From assembly GCA_015680685.1 (NCBI GenBank), contig MNCI01010412.1:7917-71916 (forward strand): a DNA stretch of 64,000 nt, in the 5' to 3' direction. The notes beneath the pieces were generated by a model, which saw only the letters and a program-made list of their open reading frames with translations, was not told where the DNA came from and made no database searches. Of the stretch, positions 1-9,560 are shown one piece after another. Position numbers and translations under genes: made by a program. This stretch comes from Gnetum montanum. Taxonomy: Eukaryota; Streptophyta; Gnetopsida; Gnetales; Gnetaceae. Position 1 is the first letter of the stretch, and each line of letters begins with the position of its first letter.

Positions 1-540
1 ATTTTTTCGTTTCTCTTCCTAACCCCTATACCTTCGGTAGTCATCATCTACATTTTTCCAAATCCATATCAGCCATACCACAACTTAGCCATTGAACCTA
101 AACCAAAGCAAGGTATGCTTTACTTGATGATTCAATTACCCTTGCTAATATATGATGGTGTTGTGTGTGCAGATGGCAATCATACAACAACGGAATGGAT
201 CTGGACCAAACACATGGAATGGATCAGCGCTGAAGCAGCATGCAAGGAGTGGAATTGATAGTGCGCTTACAGATGGACAATGAAGGCGCAATCTAGGTGT
301 TGACAGCAACAAGACTCTTCTCTCTTCTTCTCTTCTATTCTCTCTCCTCTTTTCTCTCAGCTGCCAACTGTGGCCTGATGTCATTGTAATAAGGTGTTCA
401 CCCATGTTGTCATGAACACCAGTTTTTGTCAAGTCTTGTAATAAAGACCGTTCACATGTCATCCCATTAGTTCCATTTTCCCTAATAATCCCATACCTAC
501 CTGATATTATTGTAAGGAACTCGAGGACGAGTTTTCATTC

Positions 541-553
541 AGTCATGGGGGTA
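541..553 (+). other. Polypurine-tract-like site of E1
   Basis: AGTCATGGGGGTA lies directly before the first base of the LTR. The same text precedes the 3' LTR of E4 (49263-49275), and a decayed form precedes the 3' LTR of E2 (24997-25009). Its position identifies it as the plus-strand priming site, although the purine run itself is short. Confidence 0.7.
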
Positions 554-578
554 TGATGAGACGCGGTTTTCACTAGGC

Positions 579-638
579 CGCGATATCGCGGACGCGATAT
601 CGCGTCTTCTCCTGCGATATCGCGTACGCGATATCGCG
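579..638. promoter_or_regulatory. Four GATATC-centred palindromes upstream of the LTR TATA box
   Basis: Four copies of the palindrome CGCGATATCGCG (one begins T) lie at 579-590, 593-604, 613-624 and 627-638. Centres are spaced 14, 20 and 14 bp, giving two pairs. The last copy ends 15 bp before the TATA box. Position in U3 suggests paired protein-binding sites (inference). All other LTRs except that of E5 carry decayed versions. Confidence 0.8.
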
Positions 639-653
639 TCCCGCCGCCATATC

Positions 654-660
654 TATAAAT
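654..660 (+). promoter_or_regulatory. TATA box of the E1 LTR
   Basis: TATAAAT in the conserved context TCTATAAATAAGAGG. The same box is found at 12876-12882 (E2), 29132-29138 and 35325-35331 (E3, minus strand), 40248-40254 and 49325-49331 (E4) and 61947-61953 (E6). Transcription would start about 30 bp downstream. Confidence 0.75.
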
Positions 661-827
661 AAGAGGCGGCACTCCCTTCATTTCCCAATCCTGGCTAGTG
701 TAGCGAAGCTCTGGCAGATTGATCACTCCAGAGTTAGAATTTTTCCCCATGTGCCCGCAGTAGGAGTCCTAGAGTGAACGGCTCTTTATTCGAGCAGCTT
801 GTAACCTGAACCCAAGTTGTGTACGGC

Positions 828-833
828 AATAAA
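828..833 (+). terminator. AATAAA polyadenylation signal in the E1 LTR
   Basis: AATAAAGA about 170 bp after the TATA box. The matching position in other LTRs also reads CAATAAAGA (for example 40421-40431 in E4). It would set the R/U5 boundary near 850-860, placing the hairpin modules in U5, that is in the 5' leader of the genomic RNA. Confidence 0.6.
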
Positions 834-901
834 GACGAACTTGTTTGGATAAACCTTGCAGCACGTGGTTTCATTTATTGCTTTATTTCCTGCTTTCCTA
901 G

Positions 902-1189
902 TGCGTTCAAGTACGACTTGATTACGAGCGTCTACGGACGTGTACGGCTAGTCAAGGAATCGGCTGCTTGACGCAATGCATGAGTACGACTCAATTACGA
1001 GCATTGGATGCTTGGTAACCCAGTAGCGTATTCCAGGATTCTGCGCTTGGTAACTCCCGGGTCTAATGTGTACGGCTAGTTGAGGAATCGGCTGCTCATT
1101 GCTAGGCTAGATCGTGTGATAAGTACGACTTAGTTACGAGCACCCACGGGTGTGTACGGCTGGCTAAGGAATCGGCTGCTTATCACACG
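902..1189 (+). repeat. Three tandem covarying hairpin modules in the LTR leader
   Basis: Module 1 is 902-975, module 2 is 978-1102, module 3 is 1113-1189. Each folds into outer, middle and inner helices. Joining segments are invariant: TACGA, TACGA, GTACGGCTR and GAATCGGCTG, in that order. Middle helices are CTTGAT/GTCAAG (917-922 with 951-956), CTCAAT/GTTGAG (990-995 with 1079-1084) and CTTAGT/GCTAAG (1129-1134 with 1163-1168). Inner helices are GCGTC/GACGT, GCATT/AATGT and GCACC/GGTGT. Outer helices include an 11-bp perfect one (1113-1123 with 1179-1189). Paired bases differ between modules but pairing is kept, including a constant terminal T-G wobble. Module 1 has a TACG tetraloop closed by C-G. 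Module 2 carries a 53-base apical insertion. I do not recognise this as a known RNA family. Confidence 0.8.
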
Positions 1190-1656
1190 TAGGCTAAATA
1201 GGTGCCTCAGTACGACCACTTCGAGCACTTGCGTTACGTGTGGCGATCCCAGTAACGATTAGCGTTTGGTAAGCTGCAGTTGCATAGTTCAGGGTGTGTC
1301 CGGTAAGTGGGAACGGATGCTGACGCTAGTTAATTTAGACTTAGATCTTAGTTAGAGTTAGTTTAGTTTTCTCAACCCTTTCTCCTGGTAGCATAGAAGT
1401 AAAGCCGAAAATACCAAAAAAATCACATACCTCAGACTTGCTTAACCATACACCGTGACACATACAAGCAAGCCTGGGAAGACAACGAACGATTAACCCC
1501 AAGTGTTTCTTGTGGCGTTAAGGCATTTAGTCTGCGGAGTTCGACCAGATCATGCGTGTACGCTCGTATTCATATGGTGGAGTGTAGGGGTACCTCGCCA
1601 CTCATCAATGACGTTCATATAGATGTTAATGAGAGCTAGGGTAGGGAAGGGGTTGT

Positions 1657-1807
1657 GATATTGGAATCTTAAAATAATTGTAATATAGGCACACCCCAGA
1701 CATATAGTCCAATTAGAACTTTATCATTCAACATTGCCCACTAGAAGCCAACTTGTTGACTTGGAGCTTTTAAACTAAGAGTCTTACCACTAGGTTAACA
1801 CCTCATT
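1657..1807 (-). mobile_element. tRNA-derived SINE, minus strand
   Basis: Read on the minus strand it begins AATGAGGTGTTAACCTAGTGG with a tRNA A-box-like start, then a CTCTTAG segment, and ends in AATTATTTTAAGATTCCAA. It matches the consensus seen most completely at 27571-27723. Each copy would be an RNA polymerase III transcript that moved by retroposition (known for tRNA-derived SINEs). Confidence 0.7.
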
Positions 1808-2714
1808 ATTTCATTGCTACATTTATTGTTTATTGTATATAAAGATTTCTAGCCATTTGTAACTTGCTATGATGTACAATGCTCTCAATTATAATTTTGA
1901 CAACATTGTACTTCCAAATATCTAAATTTCTCCAAAAACTAAAGCTTCATTATTTAGCTAGAAAATGTAATATCTCTTATTAGTTTCACAAATTAGCACT
2001 ATTATTTTGTAGCATTTACATTCAATTTTGTACCCTCAAAAATTTTGTTGTTGATGCAACATTATTTTGAATTTGCAATTACTATTACATCATCTAGAAA
2101 GATTAAAATTGATCCACTTTAATGGGATAATTTGTAGGAACCTATTTAATCTACTCTTCTAATTCATCACTAAAAGTACCTTACAATGTTGATGAAAGTG
2201 GGAACTCTTTACTCATATATGATTATAAAATTTACAATATCATGTAGTTTATTTAGTTTTTAACTCAAAAATCATTCCTTTCTACAAAATTTAAATAACA
2301 TTAAGTAAACCAGAATCAACTTTCAGCTTGGGGGAGAGGTGGTGTTGGAACTTGAAACATTTTTTTTAACAAAGAGGTGTTAGCTTGGTGCTAAGAGTTA
2401 ACTTTAAGTTTGATAAGTCTCCATAATTATTATCTCATTATAGGATCAAATGTTTTATCAAAATCAACAAAGTAAATAAAGGCTTTACCTTGTTTGCACT
2501 CTACTTGTGCAATGCAATACTTGAAAATAATCAAATGATCTATTATAGAATGCTTTCTTCTAAATCCTTATACAACTACATTTTTTGTTCTAGACCATCC
2601 CAATTTTTTACTCAAAATAGTATTTACCAATTATAATTGATTAAAAAAAAGCCTTCAAATTCTAAAAATCAAGTTATAATAACCATATTATAGTTGAAGC
2701 AATGCTATACTCAT
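1808..2714. other. AT-rich intergenic DNA with a SINE scrap
   Basis: No reading frame or known gene is visible. Around 2333-2405 there is a small scrap made of a SINE 3' end (GTGTTGGAACTTGAAACA) followed by a SINE 5' start (GAGGTGTTAGCTTGGTG), too short to be a full copy. The rest is unremarkable. Confidence 0.5.
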
Positions 2715-2875
2715 GTAAGTGTTAGCCTAGTGGTACGGGTCTTGGCATGGTAATCCCATAGATTTAATTCTACTAGGTAGCATTGAGTTATAAACTACAA
2801 TAAATCTTGGGGTGTACATATATTTCAATTATTTGGGGTGTACCAATATTTCAATTATTTGGGTTCCAACACCTC
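2715..2875 (+). mobile_element. tRNA-derived SINE, plus strand
   Basis: Starts AAGTGTTAGCCTAGTGGTA and ends TTGGGTTCCAACACCTC. The A-box and a decayed B-box (AGATTTAATTCTA) are in place. The last about 30 bases are duplicated in tandem (GGGGTGTACATATATTTC and GGGGTGTACCAATATTTC), giving this copy a double tail. Confidence 0.75.
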
Positions 2876-2900
2876 TCCTTAATTTTCACCACCCAAAAAT

Positions 2901-2995
2901 AAGATGTTAGCTTAGTAACAAAATTTTTGATTTAAAAGCTCCAAACCATCAATTAATTGTGGTATACAATGCTAAGTTATAAATTTCTAATTACA
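2901..2995 (+). mobile_element. 3'-truncated SINE, plus strand
   Basis: AAGATGTTAGCTTAGTAAC followed by the AAAGCTCCAA and AATGCTAAGTTATAAA segments of the SINE family; the tail with TTCCAACACC is absent. It lies about 1 kb upstream of the membrane-protein gene. Confidence 0.6.
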
Positions 2996-3984
2996 TATGT
3001 TAGGATTATTTCCGGTTGCAACACCCATGTAATTTCCACCACCACTGCTGCTTAGTTTTGAGACAGATACCATGACCCCACGTGCTGTAAGTCCCATCCT
3101 TAATTTTGTTATCATAAGGCGAGTTTACAAGGATAAAAAGCCGTGGCAAAATCATGCCATCCACAGAGGAACATCAGAGGAGAAAGTTTACCGAGAGTCA
3201 CGCACGAAAAAGGCCCAGCAACGATATTGATGATGATCACACAATTACCAGGCTCGCCTCCATGTAGGACTATCCCATTCGTCAGCAAAGTCAAAGGCAC
3301 CAAAAATAGAAGGCCAGAAGAAGCATGCAAAACCCAGTAAACAATTATTCTGCAACAAATCCACCCAAGAACACGGGCCGGTAAAATGATGGAGCGATGA
3401 CTCTGCCATGTCTACACGCAGACAATATTGATCTTCTTCAAATGCACACGGAATAGGAATAAGAATTCTCACCCACAGTCCCTTCCACATGCCAAATTGC
3501 CAAGTTCTAAGTTTGCTGACCCACCAACTATCATCTGTATTTTGCTTTCCTTCAAAATTCCTGAACATTTTCAGCTCCCCACATGTGCTGAGAATCCGCG
3601 CATGTGAATCGCAGTTGGCAATTGCAGGTTTTGGAATTTTCCCTCTCCCTCATCCGCCTTGCCAGTACCATCTCTCTCTTCTCTTGGTTTTGGGTATTGC
3701 TTCTGGTTATTCTTATTATTATTATTTTGTTTAAAGGCCCAAAACAAAAAAAAAAAAAAAGAGACTATTTTTGGGCTTTGGTCTTTCCGTGTGCCACGAA
3801 GAATTTCAGCGCCCCAGGAATTTGCAGAAATACCTGAGTTTGTTGCAATACAAGAGGTTTTGCAGAGATCCAAGTCGCAGATATACCGGTTTTGCTTTAA
3901 AGTTTCCTTAACTGAATCCTTTCGTTGGCCCAGCCGGTCTAAGTGTCTGTTGTGCTGTGAAATTTGGTAATTTTGCTGAAAGAA
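2996..3984 (+). promoter_or_regulatory. Upstream and 5' leader region of the DUF716 gene
   Basis: This region is less AT-rich than its surroundings, as expected for a promoter and leader. A G-box core CACGTG lies at 3079-3084, about 900 bp before the start codon. A 15-base A tract occupies 3746-3760. I cannot place the TATA box or transcription start from sequence alone. ORFs of 65-179 codons in this stretch on both strands overlap each other and resemble no family known to me, so I do not call them. Confidence 0.4.
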
Positions 3985-5677
3985 ATGGGATCTTTCATCG
4001 GTCATGCGTTGCCTGGGAGCCTGTTTCTGCTTGTGGGTTTGTGGCACATTTGGAATTCGGTGAACAAGTACGCTGCGAATCCGAGGTCTCATAAGGTCAG
4101 GGTCTGGCACCCTGTTCCTAGAGTGAGAGGAAATTTTCGGTATCTGGAGTTATACATTATTGTTGGTGGTTCTTTCTTGGATATGTGTATTGAATTCTTG
4201 TATTCCACCCACTTGAAGATTTTTGTTGATGGGGCTCTCAATCCCTCCCACATGAACGACTTTGAACACACCGGGATGTTGCTCATGTTCTTCATTTTTG
4301 GTGTTGCAGTGCTGGTCAGCGAGACAACCAGGTTAGTAAATCTGGTTTTTAGTTTCACCATTTCTGCGTTTTTGTATTTCTGTAACCTTGAGCCGGTGTT
4401 TAAGTCTAATTTCTACAAGGCTTTTTTTTTCTTTTGGATTTTTTGTTGCTCCTGTGTTTATTGTTTGGTATCCATTTGATGGAATACGATGAGAATCAGG
4501 ACCTAAAGTTCTATTTCTGGTAAAATTAGGCTTGTCGGGTATCAAACTACAGAGATAGCTTAGGATTTAGACCTCAAAAATCCTGCTGCTTCGGTCCTGT
4601 TGACTATCGAAATGCCCTATCTTAAGAATAGATTTCTTCAGAACAGGTTTTCTGGTATTGATTTTAAGGTTTAGGTACAGGATCTTACCATTCTGAATAG
4701 TGAAATTGAAAATCTTACGGTTTTTCTTAATTTCGATTTTTATGTATTTATTTTGGAGGAGATTCAGAATGCTTTTGTTGGCTCTCTTGATTTCAAAGAC
4801 GTGACTGTAAGGCTTTGATTACGACCTTGACGTTTAGTGTTCCGTTTTCCTTTATTGGAAAATACTGAAAAGTCAACAAATTCTGAAAATTTTGGCATTT
4901 GCATTTAAAATAAAAACATTTTCTGGTATCTTTGTTTGCAAGATGAAAATATGGGTTTTTGTAAAAGCAACTATTTAGTTTGTCCTATAGAACCACTTAG
5001 GTCTCTGGACGATGCAAGAAAGCAGAAAGCATTTCCATTTTTAACTTTTCTTGGTAGCCCTCTCTCTTCTCCTCCTTTAAAATTTGAAATATATAACTTG
5101 TTTGGAAAATATATATTTCTTTTAAATGTGATGTATTAAAGAGGACATTCTCCTTGATGCCAGGTTTTTACCTCTACCTGAAGGAACATTTCAAATTCTT
5201 GCTGCAATGGCGTTTCTTGCGGAGTATCTACTATTTTCATTTCATTCTACAACTCATGCTGGTCTGGAAGGCCGATATCATACAATTTTAGTATTTATTG
5301 TGGGTGTCTGCATAATATCATCAGTTCTAGGAGCAGGCTTTCAGACAAGCTTCGCCGTGGATTTGCTGAATAGCATTGCTATAACTTTGCAAGGGCTCTG
5401 GTTCTATCAGACTGCTTTTTCTATGTATGGCCCAATGATTCCTTTGGGATGCAGTTTGAATAGTGAAGGAGTGAAGTGCACGTCCAAAGAATATGAAGTG
5501 CGAGGAGAGTTTTTGGCAAATTTTCAATTCAGCATGTTAATATTATCATTACTGACACTGGTAATAATTTTATCTGGATTTTCTGCATCTTCCCAGTCAC
5601 ATCAAACATTGTATGATTCAATCAGTGATTCACAAGATACAAAACTAAACGGTAGAAATGCAACCTCCCATTCTTAA
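3985..5677 (+). CDS. TMEM45/DUF716 family multi-pass membrane protein (two exons)
   Basis: Exons 3985-4331 and 5164-5677 join in frame to give 286 residues and a TAA stop; the donor is CAG/GTTAGT and the acceptor TGCCAG/G. The first ATG of the open frame is used, and the N-terminus GxxxxGHALPG is the usual family start. About seven membrane segments are visible (roughly 5-25, 52-74, 96-114, 122-142, 156-175, 183-202, 236-258). Family hallmarks present are GH at 6-7 with PG at 10-11, WH at 20-21, HxxxxxH at 89-95, HSTTHxGLEGRYH at 143-155, and LQGLWFYQTAF at 191-201 followed by YGP and GC. This matches PF04819 (DUF716), a family of integral membrane proteins found in plants and animals; plant members have been linked to virus-response expression, but the biochemical role is unknown. 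Length is normal for plant members. The frame is intact, in contrast to everything else in the window, so it is probably expressed. No neighbouring gene is present to suggest a pathway. Confidence 0.93.
4332..5163 (+). other. Intron of the DUF716 gene (832 bp, phase 2)
   Basis: Begins GTTAGT and ends TGCCAG. It splits an Arg codon (AG/G, residue 116). It contains no recognisable transposon, although the surrounding intergenic DNA is rich in them. The ORFs extending exon 1 to 4479 and starting at 4936 are intronic read-through. Confidence 0.88.
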
Positions 5678-8600
5678 GGCAACCTTTTGTCTAAAATAAG
5701 TATTGAGCTTGCTGCATACATTTTGTAACGGATAGCTTGTGTATCTATTGTAAAAAGGGCCTTTTTTGCAGCTCAAATACGTTGTGACTTTTCTCTTAAC
5801 TCTTTCAGCAAATCTTAGAATCAGACTTATCCATGGCAAGGGCTATAAGCCCATGTTAAGCAAATGCTAAGCTGAATACCACCTTCTTTCTACTTTTACC
5901 CTCTGCAGTGCACTTTTCTTTTCAATGTACTAAATCTGTGTGTGAACATTTCACATTATATTCATTCTATTTGGCATTTTAGCTATTTCAATTTTTATGA
6001 TTAAACTAGGAGTTAAATATTTTCTCACTAAATCTAGTTCTACAATTTGTGCTTTGTGAGCTGCTGCGTTGTAAAAATCTGTATGTGTAACATGGTTTGA
6101 CGTAATGCCTATTCTCATATTTATTCATGTAATGTAACTCAAAGGTGGCTATAAATCCATGTTGTATTGATGTATCAGTTTGAAAATAGCTTTTCGCAAC
6201 TATGTGCCATTCCTGTCAAATCTTTAATCCTTCTATTAACTGAGTCAAACAAGTGCGTGTGGTATGTTGGGCAGCCAGTTACTTCTGCTAGCGTTAGGAT
6301 GAAGGTTTGTGAGAGAGACCCATTGTATTGAACGATGGAAGAGAGAGCCATTCTATTAATCTGCAATAACAAAAGCAATTGCCTTGTACCATGGAGGAGG
6401 CCACAGGTATCAAATCACAGTATATTTGTATTTTTGTGTTTGCCTTCAGTGTTTTATTTCTCTATTTGTGTTTTCATAACCCCATTATATCATCCTGTCT
6501 CTCTGCTTTTATGCTGCTCTTAATTTTTGTTACAAAGTTTTCAAACTCTTACATCTGTTTTTTGCTCCTAAATTACCTTTCAATTACAAGGTCCTATATA
6601 AGGGGTTTCAACCCCTGCAATCCTCTATGTTCATCCAATTCGAACAAGGTACCGTGATTTTCAACTATATGTGTTCTTCACGTTTAGATTCTGGCTTTTC
6701 AAAAATTTCATCCAGTTTTTATTTGTTTAAATTGTGAGTCGGAGTTATGTTCTGGGTTCTCTATTTTCTAATTAGGATGCCATTTTTTTTGAATATTTTA
6801 TGCTAAGGTTGCGTAAAAGCTCGTTGAACTAAATTGGGTATCCAGAGTCGTTACATAATGCTGATTTTTCAGTTTGCATCCAGCAATTTATTATCTTAAG
6901 AGGCTTTTAACCAGCTAGATAGGGAACACCTTATATTACTTCGGTGATATTTTACTGCGTATTGATTGAAAATGTCCCCTAATATTAATTTGGCTATGCT
7001 GACTGGCAGATGATAGCCAAAGCTTTTAGTAGCAAGCCCATGCTTTAGGACTTATTTTAATAAGTTTGTTGAGAGCTGAACCTGAAAGTATTATTTGTTT
7101 TGATCTGTTCTTCTTAATGTTGAATATATTTTGCAAGAGTAACATTTCATTGGATAAAGAGGTGGATTGAATTGGGTACGTTATCTAGTTCTCCTAATTG
7201 GAATTAACATAAAATTTCAAGCAAATTAGAAAGTATAACCTTTTTGGACATGTCAAAGGCATTGCTTATCTACCTAATATGTTCGTGATTTAAGATGGTC
7301 TGGAAGAGCTAGAAAATCAGAGGTGTATGGCAAACTTTGAAGAGCTATAATTTTTTTTCGCAAATACATAACTTGCAATATGTTTCCAATCATACTAGAC
7401 TCATCAGTGGTTAAATATGTTTTTTCCTTTTTTCCTCCCCGCCTATGAGATGAAGTGTTATTACACCTTTACAAATTACATGCTTCGGTTTGGCTCCAAT
7501 CTTTATTGAATCTCTTCTAAAATGTGAAAGACTTCTTGACTTTAAAACTGTGAAAGGCAATTTATAAAAAAGATCTATGTTGTCATATTCTAACATCATC
7601 CATTCTGGGAGATTATGCAAAGTAGAATCTGTTCATTTAAATCAACCAGATGATTCGTTCAGCTTTTATTAAGTCTTATCAAATGCATACGAACGAAATG
7701 GTCATGGATTGATACAGTAGGCTACTGGCAATAAAATCGCTTGAAATTCGATGATTTTGCAAATACTCAGGAGTAAATATAACTAATGCAAGTAAAATAA
7801 AAATTATAGGATGCAATACATCAGGTAGAACCAACTGTTTTGTAAAATTAGTCTTTCAAATATTTAAAATTAAATTGTTCTTCCCAACAAACTTAGGTTC
7901 TGGAGGACAAAGGCCGTCCTGGCTTGAAGGATCCATGGAAAAAAATTTGGTTCCCGTTGAAGGACAGCCTGATTGAATTTATGTATGCCCAAATTCTGAC
8001 ATTAATCTATCGCTTAATTCTTTGATGAAATTGAACCCTTTAAAAAACGTCAAATTTGAAAATTTAATTTTAAATGGAGAAAAACCCACATGAACCTAGG
8101 TTACCCGGTGAAATCTTTACCATATAGGCTCTGGAAATCGATTTCGAACCATCGTAAGTTCGTTGATGGTTGTTTTATTTAGTAGCTGACGACTGTAGCG
8201 CGGCTCTACAACTTTTTCGTTTTCTAAAGATTCCAATAAAAGCAAAGCTTCTGTTTTGAGTTAGGCAACTTATCCCGTATGCGGAGGATAATAAGTCAGT
8301 AGCCATATCGGTCTGACAGAAGCATGGAAATGTTCTGGAAATGGAATCATAGCATAAGATAAAGGAAGTTCCTCTAACTCCTTTTATAAATGAAGTTAAG
8401 GAATTGGTTGCATCTGCAATGTGCTCAACGCGAAGTCATTTGTTACAGCCAGAGACATTTCTTAGAAAATTATTTACTTAAGCAAGGATTGTTTTGGAAA
8501 GTACTGTAAACATCCTCGCGCTGAATATCTTTAACAATCGAAGATGATGCGTAGCTTAACTATTTGACTGAATTTAACAGTGTTTAAATAATTGAGAAAT

Positions 8601-8910
8601 ATGTTGCATCAGCATGTTTCAAAAATCAGCAAGTTGGACCCACTTATATTTAAAAGTTGTCAAAATGATACTAAAATCTATTGATTTTTCTCTAAGCATA
8701 AGGTTTATTATAAAAGTCATAGTCTCAACTTGGGTAAGCAAAATTCTAATCTGTCAACTAATTGTTGTATTCGTGATCTATCTCCAAGTCAAAAAACTAT
8801 GATGAAATTCAATAGTATATGGAGGCTTGTTTACAAATTTTTAAATTTAAGAAAAAATATGTATAATGACTAGTTTTAAGATTAAAAAAATTATTATTCA
8901 GAGCTTTAAT
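5678..8910. other. 3' flank of the DUF716 gene and unidentified AT-rich DNA
   Basis: The first few hundred bases must hold the 3' UTR; no single polyadenylation signal stands out. From about 6300 to 8900 I find no coding exon, LTR or SINE. ORFs of 62-92 codons here are low-complexity and show no family features. Confidence 0.4.
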
Positions 8911-9000
8911 GCTAGTTCCACTAAGCCAAATCTTGAAAGGGTAAAAGGTAAATGGATGCTAGCTCTGCGAAGCCAGATCTTGAAAGGGTAAAAGGTAAAT
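8911..9000. repeat. Tandem duplication of a 43-bp unit
   Basis: Units at 8911-8953 and 8958-9000 both begin GCTAG and share CTTGAAAGGGTAAAAGGTAA; the period is 47 bp. Six or seven positions differ, so the duplication is old. Two short copies of ATCAATGAGTGAAA follow at 8999-9024. Confidence 0.8.
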
Positions 9001-9070
9001 CAATGAGTGAAATCAATGAGTGAAAGAGTTAAAAAAACTTTTTAAACAATCACCTAAACATCACGCTAAA

Positions 9071-9209
9071 TAATGATAAGTTATTAAGATATAATATCAA
9101 TTTTAAAATAGCTAAATAATAATTAACAAAGAGAGCCCATGGTAATGATAACTTATTATGATATAATATCAATTTTAAGATAGCGAAACAATAATTAACA
9201 AAGAGAGCC
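9071..9209. repeat. Tandem duplication of a 67-bp unit
   Basis: Units 9071-9137 and 9143-9209 share AGATATAATATCAATTTTA-like and ATAATTAACAAAGAGAGCC segments, with a period of 72 bp and about seven differences. They adjoin the coding-like remnant that starts at 9213. Confidence 0.8.
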
Positions 9210-9212
9210 AAC

Positions 9213-9560
9213 GTTGATGGAGACACTTAACCTCGATTTCCGAGATCTCCGAGCCGAAGGGATGCGATGCGGAAGAGCTTAGAAATCCAAAAGTTGCAAA
9301 TGATTCTTTCGTCAAAGGTGTCGAGAAAGTGACGAAAGACCTTCAAATGGTTCTCAAAAGTAGAATGGAAACTCCTTGTTTAAAGTGCTTGTGTGTTTGG
9401 ATACGAGGCAAAACAGCCTTCAGAATGAAGCCATTTGCCCCCCTGTTTATTGTCTCGATTGGCGTGGCCGGGTAAGAAAGTAATGCTGAAACAAACATTG
9501 GATCTGGTGTTGAAGGTTCAAAACATGTAGAAAGTAACACTAGCCAGCAACTTTAAACAA
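9213..9560 (+). pseudogene. CpG-rich coding-like remnant of unknown origin
   Basis: The base composition changes sharply here. A frame from 9282 to 9473 is open for 64 codons without needing an ATG and contains VKGVEKVTKDLQMVLKSRM and KPFAPLFIVSIGVAG. An ATG at 9217 opens a short frame (METLNLDFRDLRAEGMRCG) that stops at 9280. I do not recognise a family. It could be a captured or retroposed gene fragment or a LINE ORF1 remnant. The opposing ORF at 9343-9540 is probably its shadow. Confidence 0.35.

Larger units (their letters stand above)
1..1607 (+). mobile_element. E1: 3' end of a Ty3/gypsy LTR retrotransposon
   Basis: Only the last part of the internal region (1-553) and the complete 3' LTR (554-1607) lie in the window; gag and pol would be to the left. 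The internal part aligns by eye with 48716-49275 of E4, which precedes that element's 3' LTR, including the shared wording around the tRNA-like text at 165-190 and the run ending in a purine-rich PPT. No protein can be read from 1-553; the minus-strand ORF here is chance. E1 keeps far more CpG in its LTR than the other copies, so it may be the youngest element in the window (inference). Confidence 0.85.
554..1607 (+). repeat. 3' LTR of E1 (1,054 bp)
   Basis: The LTR starts TGATGAG and ends CTCATCA, a perfect 7-bp terminal inverted repeat that also bounds the LTRs of E3, and in near form E2, E4, E5 and E6. In order it holds a palindrome array (579-638), a TATA box (654-660), an AATAAA signal (828-833), three tandem hairpin modules (902-1189), a TTGGTAACCCAGTA-type segment, and a conserved end with GTGTAGGGGTACCTCGCCA. 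It is about 250 bp longer than the E3 and E4 LTRs, mostly because of the hairpin modules. The base following the LTR begins unrelated DNA; the left flank is off the window, so no target duplication can be tested. Confidence 0.9.

Noticed and set aside
579-638. Palindrome array as a CRISPR array
   Set aside because: Units are 12-14 bp without unique spacers, lie in an LTR next to a TATA box, and this is a plant nuclear sequence.
145-750. Minus-strand ORFs of 105 and 71 codons in E1
   Set aside because: They lie across the element 3' end and LTR start, contain the palindrome array in translation (RYRVRDIAGED), and have no family features.
902-1189. Hairpin modules as a hammerhead or other known self-cleaving ribozyme
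   Set aside because: The conserved hammerhead core (CTGATGA with GAAA) is absent, and the invariant loops match no ribozyme consensus I know.
3112-3837. Six overlapping ORFs of 65-107 codons upstream of the DUF716 gene
   Set aside because: They overlap on both strands in the promoter and leader, and the larger ones cross a homopolymer A tract. No motif is recognisable.
3571-4361. Minus-strand ORFs of 179 and 90 codons
   Set aside because: They are antisense to exon 1 of the DUF716 gene; the sense strand has conserved family motifs and proper splice sites.
4936-5139. 67-codon ORF inside the intron
   Set aside because: It lies wholly between a good donor and acceptor, and the spliced protein matches the family without it.
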